From the NCBI GenBank assembly GCA_019454045.1, contig SKCR01023746.1, positions 1 through 64,000 of the forward strand: 64,000 nucleotides of DNA, read 5' to 3'. The number at the start of each line of letters is the position of its first letter. Position 1 is the stretch's first letter. The position numbers and the translations under genes were made by a program. Source of the DNA: Zanthoxylum bungeanum (Eukaryota; Streptophyta; Magnoliopsida; Sapindales; Rutaceae). The notes under the pieces are model-generated. The model was given only the letters and a program-made list of their open reading frames with translations, had not been told where the DNA came from and did no database searches. Shown here piece after piece: positions 11,210-25,429 of this stretch.

Positions 11210-12539
11210 TTGACCTAGCACCGAGCTTCCTGTTGAAACCAGAACCAGTGAACAAGTTGATGAAAGCTGTTGATGGAACCAGACAGTGAACAAACTGGTG
11301 AAACAAAGCAGTGAACAAACTGATGAACAAGCTGCACCGAGCTTCCTATTGATAACCAGAACCAAAGAACAAGTTGATGGAATTTACTTACTGCTCATGG
11401 AACCACCGAACTTGCTCTTGCAACCAGAAAGACTGAACAAACTAGTGAAACAAGGCAGTAAACAAGCTGCACGTAGGTCCCTCAATGGTAGAATGAATTT
11501 GCTTGCTTGGGGTGGTTGGTGAAGAATAACTCCTTCATGAAGCACAGCCACCAACGTGGACTTCACAAAACTGAACTGCAAATTTCATTTTCCATTAATG
11601 AAGTTAGTTGACAAGCATAAGAGGCCCATGCTATAGATTGGGCCTAATTTTCTTTTTGAGAAGCCCATCTTAAGCCCATCTCACAAATGTGGGAGTAAAT
11701 GGTCATTAAATTAAGTAAATTACAAAATTTAAGGTAAAAAATATAATTAAAAAAAAATTCTCATCTTCTGTAATTAATAAAAAATCATTTTCATACTAAT
11801 TACCTTTCATATGAAATAATAATTATTTATACAAAAAATTTATAAATTTTCCTCCATGCTCATTAACTGGAATCTTAATTGAAAAATACCAATAACTGAT
11901 AAAAGAAAATAATAAAACAAATCATACACGAAAACTAATAAAAATTAATTTTCATACTAAATACATTTCATATGAGGGATATGAAATAAAAATTATTATA
12001 TAAAAAAACTTATAAAAAATTCTCCTCCATGCTCATTAACTTTAGTGAATATCCGCATTACTATTAATTATAACCAAATTTAATATTAATTGTTCAAAGA
12101 AAATAATAAAACGATTCAGTAACGAGTAAACGTATTCATGATATAAAATTCGTATTCCATAACTGTAATAAACACTTTAAATCGAATTGACCCATTGATT
12201 AAACGAATATATTGTTTGAAACTCACATTCGTTTTAAAGCGAATTGAATCGAATAAATAAACGAAATGCTTACCAAAAATTGCCACCCCTAGTCGTAATG
12301 AATAAAAATAGTAAGCGAAAACAATAAGTATAAAACTCGTATAAATGCTAAATTAACATATGTAATTAACGAGGGATAATAAAAATATATATCAATATTA
12401 ATTATCTGTGGTCATTATTTGTGATGTAAGGTCATTTTGTATTAACTTATAATCATTAAACACGAAATCGAGATCGAATCGAAGTAATAAACATGATATT
12501 GAATAATTTGTAATTGTTAGATATAACTAATAGATGCAA
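11210..12539. other. Intergenic, AT-rich; degenerate repeats
   Basis: 11230-11480 repeats short phrases (CCGAGCTTCCT, GAACAAGTTGATG, GTGAACAAACTG) in a degenerate direct-repeat pattern. The stretch 11690-12540 is very AT-rich, with two similar segments (about 11760-11870 and 11940-12045, sharing TTTTCATACTAA and CTCCATGCTCATTAAC). TGCCACCCCTA at about 12281 resembles one end of a hAT MITE, but I find no partner end. No gene is supported. Confidence 0.5.
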
Positions 12540-14285
12540 CTTCACACCATTAAAATGCAATTTCACCATTAAGATGCAACTTTCAACCTTAAAAGATGCA
12601 ACAAATATTTTAAACTTGAAAAACAAAAAATTAAATAATTTTTAAGAAAAAACCACTCAACATTTGTGTTAGGGCGCATAAATATGACCATTGAATATGC
12701 AACTTCAACCAATAAACTTGCAACTTTCATCAATAAATATGCAATATTTCGAAGATGAAACATTTAGCAATAAACATGCAAAATGAAACCATTGGACTTG
12801 TAACTTTAGCAATAACATGCAATTGCATCTGCCTCAAAAATGCACCTGCAACTATGACCGTTGAATATGCAACTTCTACCATATACTTGCAACTTTCATC
12901 AATAAATATGCAATATTTCGAAGATGAAACCTTTAGCAATAAACAAGCAAAATGAAACCATTGGACTTGAAAATTTAGCAATAACATGCAATTGCATCTG
13001 CCTCGAAAATCGCACCTGCAACTATGACCGTTGAATATGAAACTTCTACCATCAAACATGCAACTTTCACCAATAAATATGCAATATTTCAAAGATGAAA
13101 CCTTTAGCAATAAACATGCAAAATGAAACCATTGGACTTGAAATTTTAGCAATAACATGCAATTGCAGCTGCCTCGAAAATCGCACCTGCAACTATGACC
13201 GTTGAATATGTAACTTCTACCATCAAACATGCAACTTTCACCAATAAATATGCAATATTTCGAAGATGAAATTTTTAGCAATAAACATGCAAAATAAAAC
13301 CATTGGACTTGAAATTTTAGCAATAACATGCAATTGCATCTGCCTCGAAAATCACACCTGCAACTTTGACCGTTGAATATGCAACTTCTACCAGGAAACA
13401 TGCAACTTTGACCAATATTATGCAATATTTCGAAGATGAAACCTTTAGCAATAAACATGCAAATTGAAACCATTGGACTTGAAATTTTAGCAATAACATG
13501 CAATTGCATCTGCCTCGAAAATCGCACTTGCAACTATGACCGTTAAATATGTAACCTCTACCATCAAACATGCAACCTTCACCAATAAATATGCAATATT
13601 TCGAAGATGAAATTTTTAGCAATAAACATGCAAAATGAAACCATTGGACTTGAAATTTTAGCAATAACATACAATTGCATCTGCCTCGAAAATCGCACAT
13701 GTAACTATGACCATTGAATATGAAACTTATACAATTAAACTTGCAACTTTCATCAATAAAAATGCAATATTTCGAAGATGAAACATTTAGCAATAAACAT
13801 GCAAAATGAAACCATTGGACTTGTAACTTTAGCAACAACATGCAATTGCATCTGCCTCGAAATTCGCACCTGTAACTATGACCATTGAATATGCAACTTC
13901 TACCATTAGACTTGCAACTTGCATCAATAAATATGCAATATTTCGAAGATGAAACCTTTAGCAATAAACATGAAAAATGAAACCATTGGACTTGTAACTT
14001 TAGCAATAACATGCAATTGCATCTGTCTCGAAAATTGCACATGTAACTATGACCATTGAATATGCAACTTCTAACATTAGACTTGCAACTTTCATCAATA
14101 AATATGCAATATTTCGAATATGAAACCTTTAGCAATAAACATGCAAAATGAAATCATTGGACTTGTAACTTTAGCAATAACATGCAATTGCATCTGCCTC
14201 GAAATTCGCACATGTAACTATGATCATTGAATATGCAATTTCTACCATTAAACTTGCAACTTTCACCAATCAATATGCAATATGC
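12540..14285. repeat. Satellite array, about 171-bp monomer, about 10 copies
   Basis: The anchor TGCATCTGCC (one variant GCAGCTGCC) begins at 12825, 12994, 13165, 13336, 13506, 13677, 13848, 14019 and 14190, a spacing of 169-171 bases. Each monomer contains several smaller blocks around ATGCAACTT or ATGCAA, about 25-30 bases apart, so the monomer probably arose by amplification of a shorter unit. The left edge (12530-12620) is degenerate and the right edge runs into AT-rich DNA at about 14285. Nucleosome-sized monomers like this are common in plant satellites. Confidence 0.95.
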
Positions 14286-14779
14286 AATATATTTTTATAT
14301 TATTTTATTTTTTTTCAGTATTTTAAAAAATTAATTTTCTTATATGAATTTTTTTTATCAGTATTTTATAAAAATAATTTTTAAAAACTTACACTAAATT
14401 TTTTTTATAATTTTATTTTTATTAATATTTTATAATTTATTTAATAAAAAATAATTTTTAAATTTGTTTTGAGTAACTGGTTGCAACCGGTTGTTGCAAC
14501 CAGTTACTCTAATTTATTTATTTTTTTTAATCTAACAACCCTTGGGTATCAGATACCCAATGGTATGTTAGCAACACCCTTTCAAGAAAGTATTTTGGTT
14601 TTAGTCAAACACACGCATTCAAATCTAATTCAGATTTTTTTTTTGCAAACCAACTGACGAAGCAATGGCAGATTCAACGACACAGTAAAAAAAAATAAAC
14701 AAGATTTGACAGATCAAATGAGCAAATGAAGAAACGAGAAAAAAATAATAAAAATAAATAAAAGTCAGACCTGAAATCT
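14286..14779 (-). other. AT-rich region with two strong hairpins; probable leader of remnant G
   Basis: 14471-14509 is an inverted repeat with perfect 16-base arms and a 7-base loop. 14532-14571 is a nested one: CTAACA/TGTTAG outside and TTGGGTAT/ATACCCAA inside around CAG. They lie on the leader side of the primer-binding site at 14780-14793 (minus strand), the same place as the leader hairpins of the other elements. 14290-14460 is plain AT-rich DNA. No gene. Confidence 0.5.
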
Positions 14780-15255
14780 GGCTCTGATAACCAATTGATA
14801 CGAAACTGGATACTAAAAAGACGAAACTCGATCCAAGATCCCGTAGACCCCCAAGAATCTGTCCTTAAAACCCTTGGAGATAGCCTCAGATGAATTTTGC
14901 CAGCAAAATAGACGCCACAAAGGATGCCAACCCTTTGATAAGTCTTTGTTCAATCACTGAACTTTGATAAAAATTTCTTAATCTCAAAGAAAGTTACTAT
15001 TCACGCTCAAAATATTGGGTGCTTCATTAATAGTTGTTTTTGAGTTTAAATAATGATATGTTCAAACCCTAATAGAGCGAAAAAGTCTAAAATAACCTTA
15101 AACTACCCATTATCAACTAAAAGCCCATAACTCCTAATTTCTAGCCCATTTTGTCCCACAAATAAATAAAAATAAACTAACCCAAATAATAAATAAAATG
15201 GTCATTCACGTTGGTTCCATACATACACATAAATAATAATATGATGAAAATAAGC
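14780..15255 (-). repeat. Probable LTR and primer-binding site of retrotransposon remnant G
   Basis: On the minus strand TGGTTATCAGAGCC (14780-14793) matches the tRNA-Met primer-binding site of plant LTR elements, one base off the usual TGGTATCAGAGC. The LTR would run rightward from 14796 (minus strand ending TATCA). Its outer limit is not visible and no second copy lies in the window. Confidence 0.45.
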
Positions 15256-15498
15256 CTAAATAACTGAAAATGATCCATGCTGCTCATCGATGACTTGGGT
15301 CAAATGTATAACTCTTGAACCATCTTCCTTGAAGTCCAATTGGTCTCGAACGTGCTTGTTCAATTCAGCTATATGAAGTTGGGCCAGGCCTGCCATAGCG
15401 TCTTTGATCTTCTGAGCTTTGTGTCTTGTAATTGGTCCAACCGGTACATGGATTGGATCTATTGTACTCTGGATCGAATCAGGTGCTGTTAGGATCAC
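15256..15498 (-). pseudogene. C-terminal fragment of a retrotransposon polyprotein (remnant G)
   Basis: The frame contains VPVGPITRHKAQKIKDAMAG, like the GP(I/V/M)TR-R/K-AKK-K-A tail found at the C-terminus of many plant Ty3/gypsy polyproteins. About 80 residues remain and no catalytic domain is present. Its position just upstream of the LTR-like stretch on the same strand fits the 3' end of an element. The assignment rests on this one short motif. Confidence 0.45.
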
Positions 15499-15749
15499 AT
15501 CAACCTATCTCCCTAAGCCTTAAATTTAACGAAAAATGGACATGGCGCACCCTAAAATTGGACAACCTGAAATATAATCCAGCACCAAAATAACCTGTAA
15601 CAAACATCAAATATGCAAAAGGACCTCCGATCCATCCAAGACATATCAATTATCAACATCAATATTCAAATTCAAGGATCCGTGCCCACAATTACATATA
15701 TAATCAAAATTATATATTATTACAACCATTGGCTAGTGTGGTCTTGGTG
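15499..15749. other. Intergenic
   Basis: No gene or repeat is recognised between remnant G and the hAT element. Confidence 0.5.
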
Positions 15750-17089
15750 CCGATGCCTAGACCCAGCCACGATTCCGGTTCCGAACCGGTTGGAACCGGA
15801 AGGTTCCGGTTCCGGTTCAGGTTTCGGAATCGGAACCGTGGCCGACCGGTTCGGTTGGGGTTCTACCCCAACTCCAACCGGTCGGAACCGTAGGGTTCCA
15901 ACAGGAACCCTCCCCAACGGCTAAAAAAAATTTTAAAAAAATTTTATAAATTAAAATATAAATTACTAATATATCTCTAATAACGGTTATATTTATGGGC
16001 ATTTTTTGTATCAAAAAAATTCTAAAACTCTATAAATATGATTCATTTTTCATTATTTCAACACACCAAATTCTCAACTCTCTCATTTTCTATAATTCTC
16101 TTATTCTCAATCTCAATTCAATACAATTCTCTTATAATCTTATTCTCAATCTCAATTCAATTAGTTGTTAATTTGTTCATTCGCAAATCGCAATTATTCA
16201 ATTTTCTTATTTTTCTTCCTAATTTCTCAAACGAAAAATGGCAAGCTCATCTGAGAATATAATGTCAAATATGTCAACCCAAGAGAGCGGCCCTAGTGTC
16301 GGTGCACAATCACGGAGAAGAGAAGTTAAGGCTCGGTCCTCGGATATTTTCAAAATTCATTTTCATTTGGAACGCCTAGAAGATGATACACAACGAGCAA
16401 TTTGCACCTATTGTGGGGTTACCTATAAATTTCCTGGTGGATACGGCAATATGATCAAACACATGGAAAAACATCATTCCGTTAAACTTGGCATTGATAC
16501 GACGCAAACTCAAATGGCCAGGTACGCATCATCTAGTAGAGGTACGAGTGCTGTAGATTTATTTAAATATTCTGATGTAAAAATAGAGAAGAATTTGCGA
16601 AATTAACTTGTATGGCACATCTTTCTTTAAGCTTTGGTGAAAAACTTCATTTTACTAATTACGTGCATAATGCTTTAAACCCTTCTGCATGTAGAATGAC
16701 TCGAAATTGTAACAACAAGTGCAAGCGGAACCGGAGCCAAATGATCAACTGATAATGATGATTGATAATTGTAAAATGTTAATTTACAAATGAGATATGT
16801 CTTAAAATTATAATGGAACTACGTGAGCTTTGATTCCTCTCACCCTTGGAGGATACGTAGGCAACTTAAATTTTTAAAAATTTAAGCTCAAGTTCTTCAA
16901 TGTAATAATTTTATTTATTTATAAAATTAATCTCATTTATTTTAATTAATTTTCAAAATTTAAAAAAAAGGTTTGGAACCGAACCGGTCGGTTTCGGTTT
17001 GGTTCAAGGTTCCGGTTCCACTTAAGTGTGGAACCGGAAACCGGCCGGTTCGGTTCGGTTCCGAACCGCCGACCGGGTCTACCGATGCC
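15750..17089 (+). mobile_element. hAT-superfamily deletion derivative (15758-17081) with 8-bp target duplication
   Basis: The element begins TAGACCC (15758) and ends GGGTCTA (17081), and is flanked by the perfect 8-base duplication CCGATGCC (15750-15757 and 17082-17089), the hAT signature. Both subterminal regions (15770-15915 and 16973-17075) are packed with copies of AACCGG and GGTTCGG in both orientations, typical hAT transposase binding sites. Inside is a truncated transposase frame with only the BED finger. At 1324 bp it is non-autonomous. Confidence 0.92.
16238..16606 (+). pseudogene. N-terminal fragment of a hAT transposase: BED zinc finger
   Basis: About 122 residues. A Ser-rich start is followed by a BED-type finger: FKIHF, then CTYCGVTYKF and, after a Gly-rich turn, NMIKHMEKHH, giving C-x2-C and H-x4-H ligands. 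The BED finger would bind the subterminal repeats of the element. The frame stops at 16606, before any of the RNase H-like catalytic core or the hAT dimerisation region, and a full transposase would be several times longer. The first ATG at 16238 follows AT-rich leader sequence. If translated it could act as a DNA-binding competitor; that is speculation. Confidence 0.8.
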
Positions 17090-18600
17090 TATGGGATGCT
17101 TAGAATCACAGAGAGTTTTGATACCATAAACACATTAGAGCCTAAAATTAGAAATTTTTAATTTTTAAATATATATTTTTATATATTTTTTATTATCTAT
17201 TAAAATGAGTCATTTTAAAATTTTGATTATGGTAAAAAACTCAAGACAATTTAGTGATCTTTTGTCTACTCTCAATTCTTCACACAAATTATATTAGTGG
17301 GCAAATTTTATTCTTGATTCATTTCCTTCTCCATGGTTCTAATGAGAAGAAAGTCCACACATTTTTTTTTAAATTAAAATTATTTAATGATTGATTATTT
17401 GGCATGATATTCGTTTTTCAGGTTTTAATAATTAATATTTTAATTATTTGTGTTGGTGAGTAAATATATGGACAACAAACAATATAATTTAAATAATAAG
17501 ATATATATTTTTAAAAAGAAAATAAAAGATATACAAGTTATTTATATTTATACATTGCTTGCAATTAATTTTTTTTTTTTTTTAAATAATTTGTTATGTA
17601 TAAGTAGAGATTTTATAAACATCAATAAAATGGACACATCATAAAGCAAACAAACACCAACGTGATCCTTCCAATCTTTATCATATATTTACATACCAAA
17701 ATCAGCTTAATTTGCCAAATTAATGTCACCATCCAACTAAATGAAATCGTCTATCAAAGTAAGAGTGCAATATTCTATCATTTCTATTGTGTTTTTTTAA
17801 TATATCTGGATATCTCTTTATATAGGCATAATTATATGAATCTTGTAAAAGGTATGGTATATTGTAGATATCAATATGTGTAGAAATTCAATATATCGTA
17901 AATATTAATTAAAATGAGTTATATATATCGAATTATGTGGAAATTCAACATATCATAAACACTAATCAAAGTGAATTTTAGATGTTGAGATATATGTAAA
18001 TTTAATGTATCAAAGTGAATTAAAATGATGTCTAGTTCTGTTATGTTACGTGACAGCATCAAAGAAAACAATGGACGGATATTATAGATGTCGAAATATA
18101 TGTAAATTCAATGTATTATAAATGTTGATTAAAGTGATGATTTAAATATAATTTTTTTCCTTTGTTTATGTTGTACTACGTGGCAACACTAAAGAAAACA
18201 ATGGACAAAAATATATATATAAAAATAAGATAAGATGGAAAATACACTCAACTATCATAAGCATTCTTACAGAAATATAAGTTTTAATACTGAAAGTAAA
18301 TTAATTTATATAAAATTTAATTCATATCATTAAATATTTTTTTTATATACTTGAGTCACTTTTCTTTTTATTTTGAAATAAATTTTTACTATATTTCGTC
18401 TAATTTTATAACAAAATTTTACTATCTTAAGATAGTTTTTCAAATATTCAAGTTATGTAATATTAAGTAGATGAAATATGACTCAAAATTAAAAAATAAA
18501 TAAATTATAATTTAATTAAAAAAATTAAATTATAAATACTAAAATATGGCCATGGCAATTTAGAAAATAAATGGGTGTGATTTTCCATTTGAACAAACAA
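17090..18600. other. AT-rich intergenic region with short degenerate repeats
   Basis: No gene. Between about 17860 and 18215 the phrase AAATTCAATATATCGTAAA recurs in variants at about 17883, 17941, 17998 and 18104. The phrase CAAAGAAAACAATGGAC appears near 18060 and, as a variant, near 18190, so the stretch is an old tandem duplication. The rest is low-complexity A/T. Confidence 0.55.
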
Positions 18601-18702
18601 TGCATTTATTCGCAACCGAGCCTTCCTCTCTGACGACGATCATTCACTGACTACGTCAAAATTTTATTTAAAAATTTTGAAAACGATCCTCATTTCTCGA
18701 GA

Positions 18703-18711
18703 CCTATAAAA
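18703..18711 (+). promoter_or_regulatory. Probable TATA box of the ARF1 gene
   Basis: CTATAAAAT lies 30-40 bases upstream of a pyrimidine-rich stretch that would suit a transcription start near 18735-18745, and about 130 bases upstream of the 5' UTR intron donor. Positional inference only. Confidence 0.5.
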
Positions 18712-18836
18712 TCTAAAAAAAAAGCCCTCCGTTTTTGCAGTCTTTTTTTTTTTGGTTTGCTTTGTTTTAGTTTTAAGTTGTGACCGGCTGCTCCTCTCCT
18801 CAGATCAGATTCCAAAATTCTTTCTATTTTTCCCCT

Positions 18837-21108
<2,272 letters not shown>

Positions 21109-21724
21109 TGGACCATTCATAGTCAATCATTCAGCGATGAGTACAATTGCAGTCTATAGATGTTATTGACTTCCTGTTACTGCAAGTCCTATACTGTTCA
21201 TTTTGGGATTCCATTTTTTAATTGCTAGCACGAACACAGATGCTTGTTTATTTTGTTCTTTTTTTTGTATTTGTTTCTTGTTGAATTTGAAAACTAATAA
21301 TTTGTAATTTCTTTCTTGTTGACATTGTTAACAATTATCTTGTTAAAATTGTGAGAGGATGTTGTGTACCAACTGATTTGTATTTATTTATTTTTTCTGT
21401 ATTACTTATGTCAATATCATTTAAAATTGATTCAAACTGAATATAAAAAGATAACTCAACTGGTTTAATTCCTGTCAGTTGTCGGTGAAAGCAACGTGCG
21501 AACAAAATCAGCAACTGCTGTTTGTTCATTGATCAAATGCACAACCAGAATTTTTTATGCCGCTTCTACTTTGTCTAATACTGCGGATATATATATTTTC
21601 GAGTAGACCTCCCAATTCAATGTATGAAAACACAAACGCATTCGTGGATTTGGAATCATTGGTATCTTATATCTAATTTATATTATTGTATCTTTCTCAT
21701 AAACTAAGTTAATTCTTCTTCCGG
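21109..21724 (+). other. ARF1 3' UTR and short spacer
   Basis: A T-rich 3' untranslated stretch runs to roughly 21300-21350. No strong poly(A) signal is certain, though TATTTATTT and AATAA-like sequences occur. The rest to 21724 shows no gene. Confidence 0.5.
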
Positions 21725-21941
21725 GTATCGTTCTAAAATTTTTATATTTATATAAATTAATAGTGTTAACGGCTGTTTTTCGTTTCAATGCAATTTGAGA
21801 AATCGATCCCTCGAATAAACTGTTAGGGTGGTGTATCGTTCTAAAAATTTATATTTATATAAATTAATAGTGTTAACGGCTATTTTTCGTTCCAATGGCA
21901 ATTTGAGAAATTGATCCCTCGAATAAACTGTTAGAGTTGGT
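21725..21941. repeat. 108-bp tandem duplication across the left edge of element C
   Basis: 21725-21832 and 21833-about 21941 are near-identical. Each unit begins GTATCGTTCTAAAA, contains TGTTAACGGCT and ATCCCTCGAATAAAC, and ends with the first bases of the C LTR (TGTTAGGGTGGT in unit 1, TGTTAGAGTTGGT in unit 2). Because unit 1 includes LTR sequence, the duplication must be younger than the C insertion. Confidence 0.8.
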
Positions 21942-22786
21942 GCTCTAAGCGCCAATTTTATTATTTATTTCCTTGTAAATACTAAATGTAACATTTTATT
22001 ATGAATAAAATGAGCAGTTTCTTTTATATAACATCTTCTTTAATATGATAAAGACGTAATAGACCTTAGAATGATTAGTTATGATACTGTTGCAAAAGCG
22101 TCGCAACTGACATTAAGTTGTATCATGACGTTGTCATTCTTAGACAGTTCCCGGTCAAGGTTTACACTACTTGGTCAGTAAAGTAAACCCATTGAGACTG
22201 GTACATGTCGTATATTGGAATCTTGGATTCCGATGGTTTCTAAATGAACCACGAGTCTTGAAAACTCGTATAGACGTGTAGGTGTTTATAGCGGATAAAC
22301 ACTGAATGACTCACCGAAGATTCTTAATGGATGGTACACCAACGACAATAAGAATCTTCTCTGATTGAGTGAGCATAGTGAGTCTTTGACTTGAGATACC
22401 ACTATGGATATATGAGTTATCATCTACACTTAGATGACAGTCACGTCACCGATCTATATAGATCAGACATCTGCCTGTTCGTTAGGTGTGGACTAATGCT
22501 CAGGATATCCTGTGTGTATCAAGAAAGGATCTGTCAGCTCTGTGTACAGAGCATAATATTCAATATGGAATTAGAAATCTTTTAAATCCATGAGCTCGTG
22601 GTAACTGTTAGAAATACTTCTAAGTGTATTAAGAGATTGCTAATAGAAACGTTGACGTGATTATATCTATAGAGATTTGACGTTTGTATCTATATCTCTG
22701 GAATAATCCGGATATCTGTGGCGACAGAGATTATAACGTATGCAGTGACCTCGACCTGTATTATTCAGTGAGAGTTTATCCGTGTT
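21929..22786 (+). repeat. 5' LTR of element C, first part
   Basis: Matches the 3' LTR at 51179 onward. It breaks off at ...TTTATCCGTGTT, where the minus-strand B LTR begins. Bases 22028-22786 recur at 35737-36496. They agree almost perfectly up to about 22550, then differ by many small indels. Confidence 0.88.
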
Positions 22787-25384
22787 TGTAGGGGTTTTTA
22801 GGGGGAATATCCGGTAACGCAGCGGAAGCGGCGGAAGATCGAATCTTCCGATTTCAAAACTTTTTCTCGGATTCATTAAATAAACATATTTATTTATATC
22901 CAATAATCAAATTATGAAATAAAATTCAAATGAATCATATTTAAGTGAATTTACCGAAATGCCCTTACATTGGTATTTTGTCCATTTTAGTCCGAAATTG
23001 ATCTAATCAATTTTGAATGATTCTAAATCATTTCTAAGATGAACTTAGCATGTTCAAAACATCAAAACACCACAAAAGCAACCAAAATCCCATTTTGACT
23101 CTTAAGGCCGAATGCACCACAAATGTCCCATTTTGTGCACTTTGTCATTTCATGCATCAAAACACATCAAGATGTAATCCAATGGACATGAAACTTTATA
23201 TGCATCATATACACATCCAAATGCACAACATATATGAAAAGCCCCAAATTGGAATTGGTCATGAACCCTAATTTTTCAATTTCATCAAATTGGACAAATT
23301 AGACCAAATTGGTTAAATCTAATACTTCAATCATGTTTCTTCCATCCAAATCAAGTCTCAACACAATGAAACAACTATAGAACAATTCTAGGTCATTTAA
23401 GAGTGGGTCAACAACTCTAGAATGGCAACAAGGTTTCCAAAACCATAAAAAGATACTTATAACTACACTAGTCACAAGCTTTCTCCATTATACATGCTCA
23501 TCACTTTCATCAAAGTTCAAAACCAAATAACACAAAACTATAAAAGAAGAAAAAAGAACATCAAAGCAACACAAAATGATGCCAAGTATGTTAGAAAACA
23601 TTTCCATGTTGAAAGCTTTAAAGAAAGACTTACAAAATCCAAGTTTTCAAGCCTTTTCTCCTTTGGCCTTCAAGCTTTTCTCTCAATTCTTTTATTTTTA
23701 TTTTGTGTATTGAACTTCTTAAACCCTAAAAATGAAAAAACAATATATACCTCCTCCAAATAAGCCTTGGCCGAAATTTGGTGAAGAAATAATATCTAGA
23801 TATATTTTTGTTTCATTAAAGTTACAACTTGTCAACTTGTTCTAAATCATTACACTTTAATGAATTATTCAACTAAGTCAACAATTGCAACTTAAAAATA
23901 TAACACTTATATTTATTTAAGGTCTTGGCCGAAATTTAGCAAAAAATAAAGGAAAAAATATTTTAATTTTAACAATTTAAAAAATATCCAAGGAAGTCAA
24001 ATTCAATTTGACAACCTTTTCCTTTAATGTAAAGTCAAACATTTACACTTATAATCATTTCCTAACTTTATCATTTGGTGAGATATTTATATTTTAATTA
24101 TATTAATCATTTAACAATTAAATAATTAAATAATTAATTAAATACAATATATCAAATATATGTATTATATTTACTTTAAATATCTCAAATACATATATTG
24201 ATGATATGTCAAATACCTTTATTTGACTATTTATTAATGTGTATTTAATAATATCATATATTAAATACAAATACACATTAATTAGGAAATGACGGTTCGG
24301 CCCGTTCGCATGTATTTTTCGTTTAACGTTTAAACGATTTATAAATAATCATCATTATTCATAAAAGTTGCCCTAGTGCTCTACGAGTATGTTTCATTAT
24401 TGAGACTCTCTAGATTCAGGTATATCCGTCACGAAATCCAATTTCGTGTCCATAATCTATCCACCCGTAGATTATGACGATCACGGATAATCTCGCTGAA
24501 TCATACAGGTCGAGGTCATTGCATACGTATAATCCCTCCGTCACAGGTATCCAGATAATCCCAGAGATATAGATGTAAACGTCAAATCTCTATAGGTATT
24601 ATCTCGTCGACGTATCTATTAGCAATCTCTAAATAACACTCGGAACTTACTTCCGATGTATACTGTGGCCACAGATTTAACAGTATATGGACTACCTATG
24701 CTCTGTACACAGAACTGACGGATCCTATCTTGACACACACAGGATATCCTGAGGATCGATCCACACCCAACGAACAGGCGGAGGTCTGATCTAAATAGAT
24801 CGGTGACGTGACTGCCATCTAAGTGTGGAGGATGTCTCATACATCCACAGTGGTGTCTCAAGTCGAAGGACCACTATGCTACTCAACCCGAGAAGATTCT
24901 TATTGACGTTGGCGTACCATCCATTAAGAATCTTCGGTGAGCCGTTCAGTGTTTATCCACTATAAACACCTACACGTCTATACGAGTCCCATAGACTCAT
25001 GGTTCATTGGGATAAACCATCGGACCAAGTCTCGATATACGACATGTACTGGTCTCAACGGATTTGACTAACCGACCCGTGTTAGCAAATCTTGACCAGG
25101 AACTATGTTTGATAATATCATATAGCAGTGACACTTCCCAATGTCAATTACAAACTAACTTTGTAACTGTGTACTGCATTATATATTATCGGGCCTTTGT
25201 CTAATATATACATATCACTAAACCACATTTAGTTTCAATCTAATCAAGTAATCAGATCGAATACGTATATAAGAACAAGAGGTGCAACCATAAATAAGTA
25301 ATATTATGGAATAAGGGGATGTTCGTATTCATGAATCAGACATAAATACGGCCCGGATTGGCGCTCTGAGCACCAACCCCAACA
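22787..25384 (-). repeat. 3' LTR of element B
   Basis: 2598 bp. On the minus strand it starts TGTTGGGGTTGG (ending at 25384), right after the polypurine tract, and ends CCTACA. About 24360-25380 is its hairpin-rich U3 part: for example 24430-24448 (CACGAAAT/ATTTCGTG), 24452-24475 (ATAATCTA/TAGATTAT) and 24893-24934 (AAGATTCTTA/TAAGAATCTT). The AT-rich remainder probably holds the promoter. The short frames in it are not genes. Confidence 0.9.
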
Positions 25385-25429
25385 ATTTCTCCCACTTGCT
25401 CTAGTGCCAATCCACGGTATCATATACAC
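25385..25429 (-). other. Polypurine tract and adjacent 3' end of the element B internal part
   Basis: On the minus strand GAGCAAGTGGGAGAAAT precedes the LTR. The same GAGCAAGTGGGAGA occurs in coding element C at 51162-51175, so B keeps the reverse-transcription signal of its coding relatives. Confidence 0.8.

Noticed and set aside
12281..12291. TGCCACCCCTA as the right end of another hAT MITE
   Set aside because: I find no matching TAGGGGTG end or 8-bp duplication to the left.
16973..17161. Frame with repeated Arg/Pro/Gly residues (PNRSVSVWF...)
   Set aside because: It is the translation of the subterminal AACCGG repeats of the hAT element.
24619..24861. Minus-strand frame starting MRHHCGCM, repeated in most LTR copies (plus-strand relatives at 22391, 36101, 51641)
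   Set aside because: It recurs only because the LTR recurs. It spans hairpin arms, its reading differs between subfamilies and it has no start context or partner gene.
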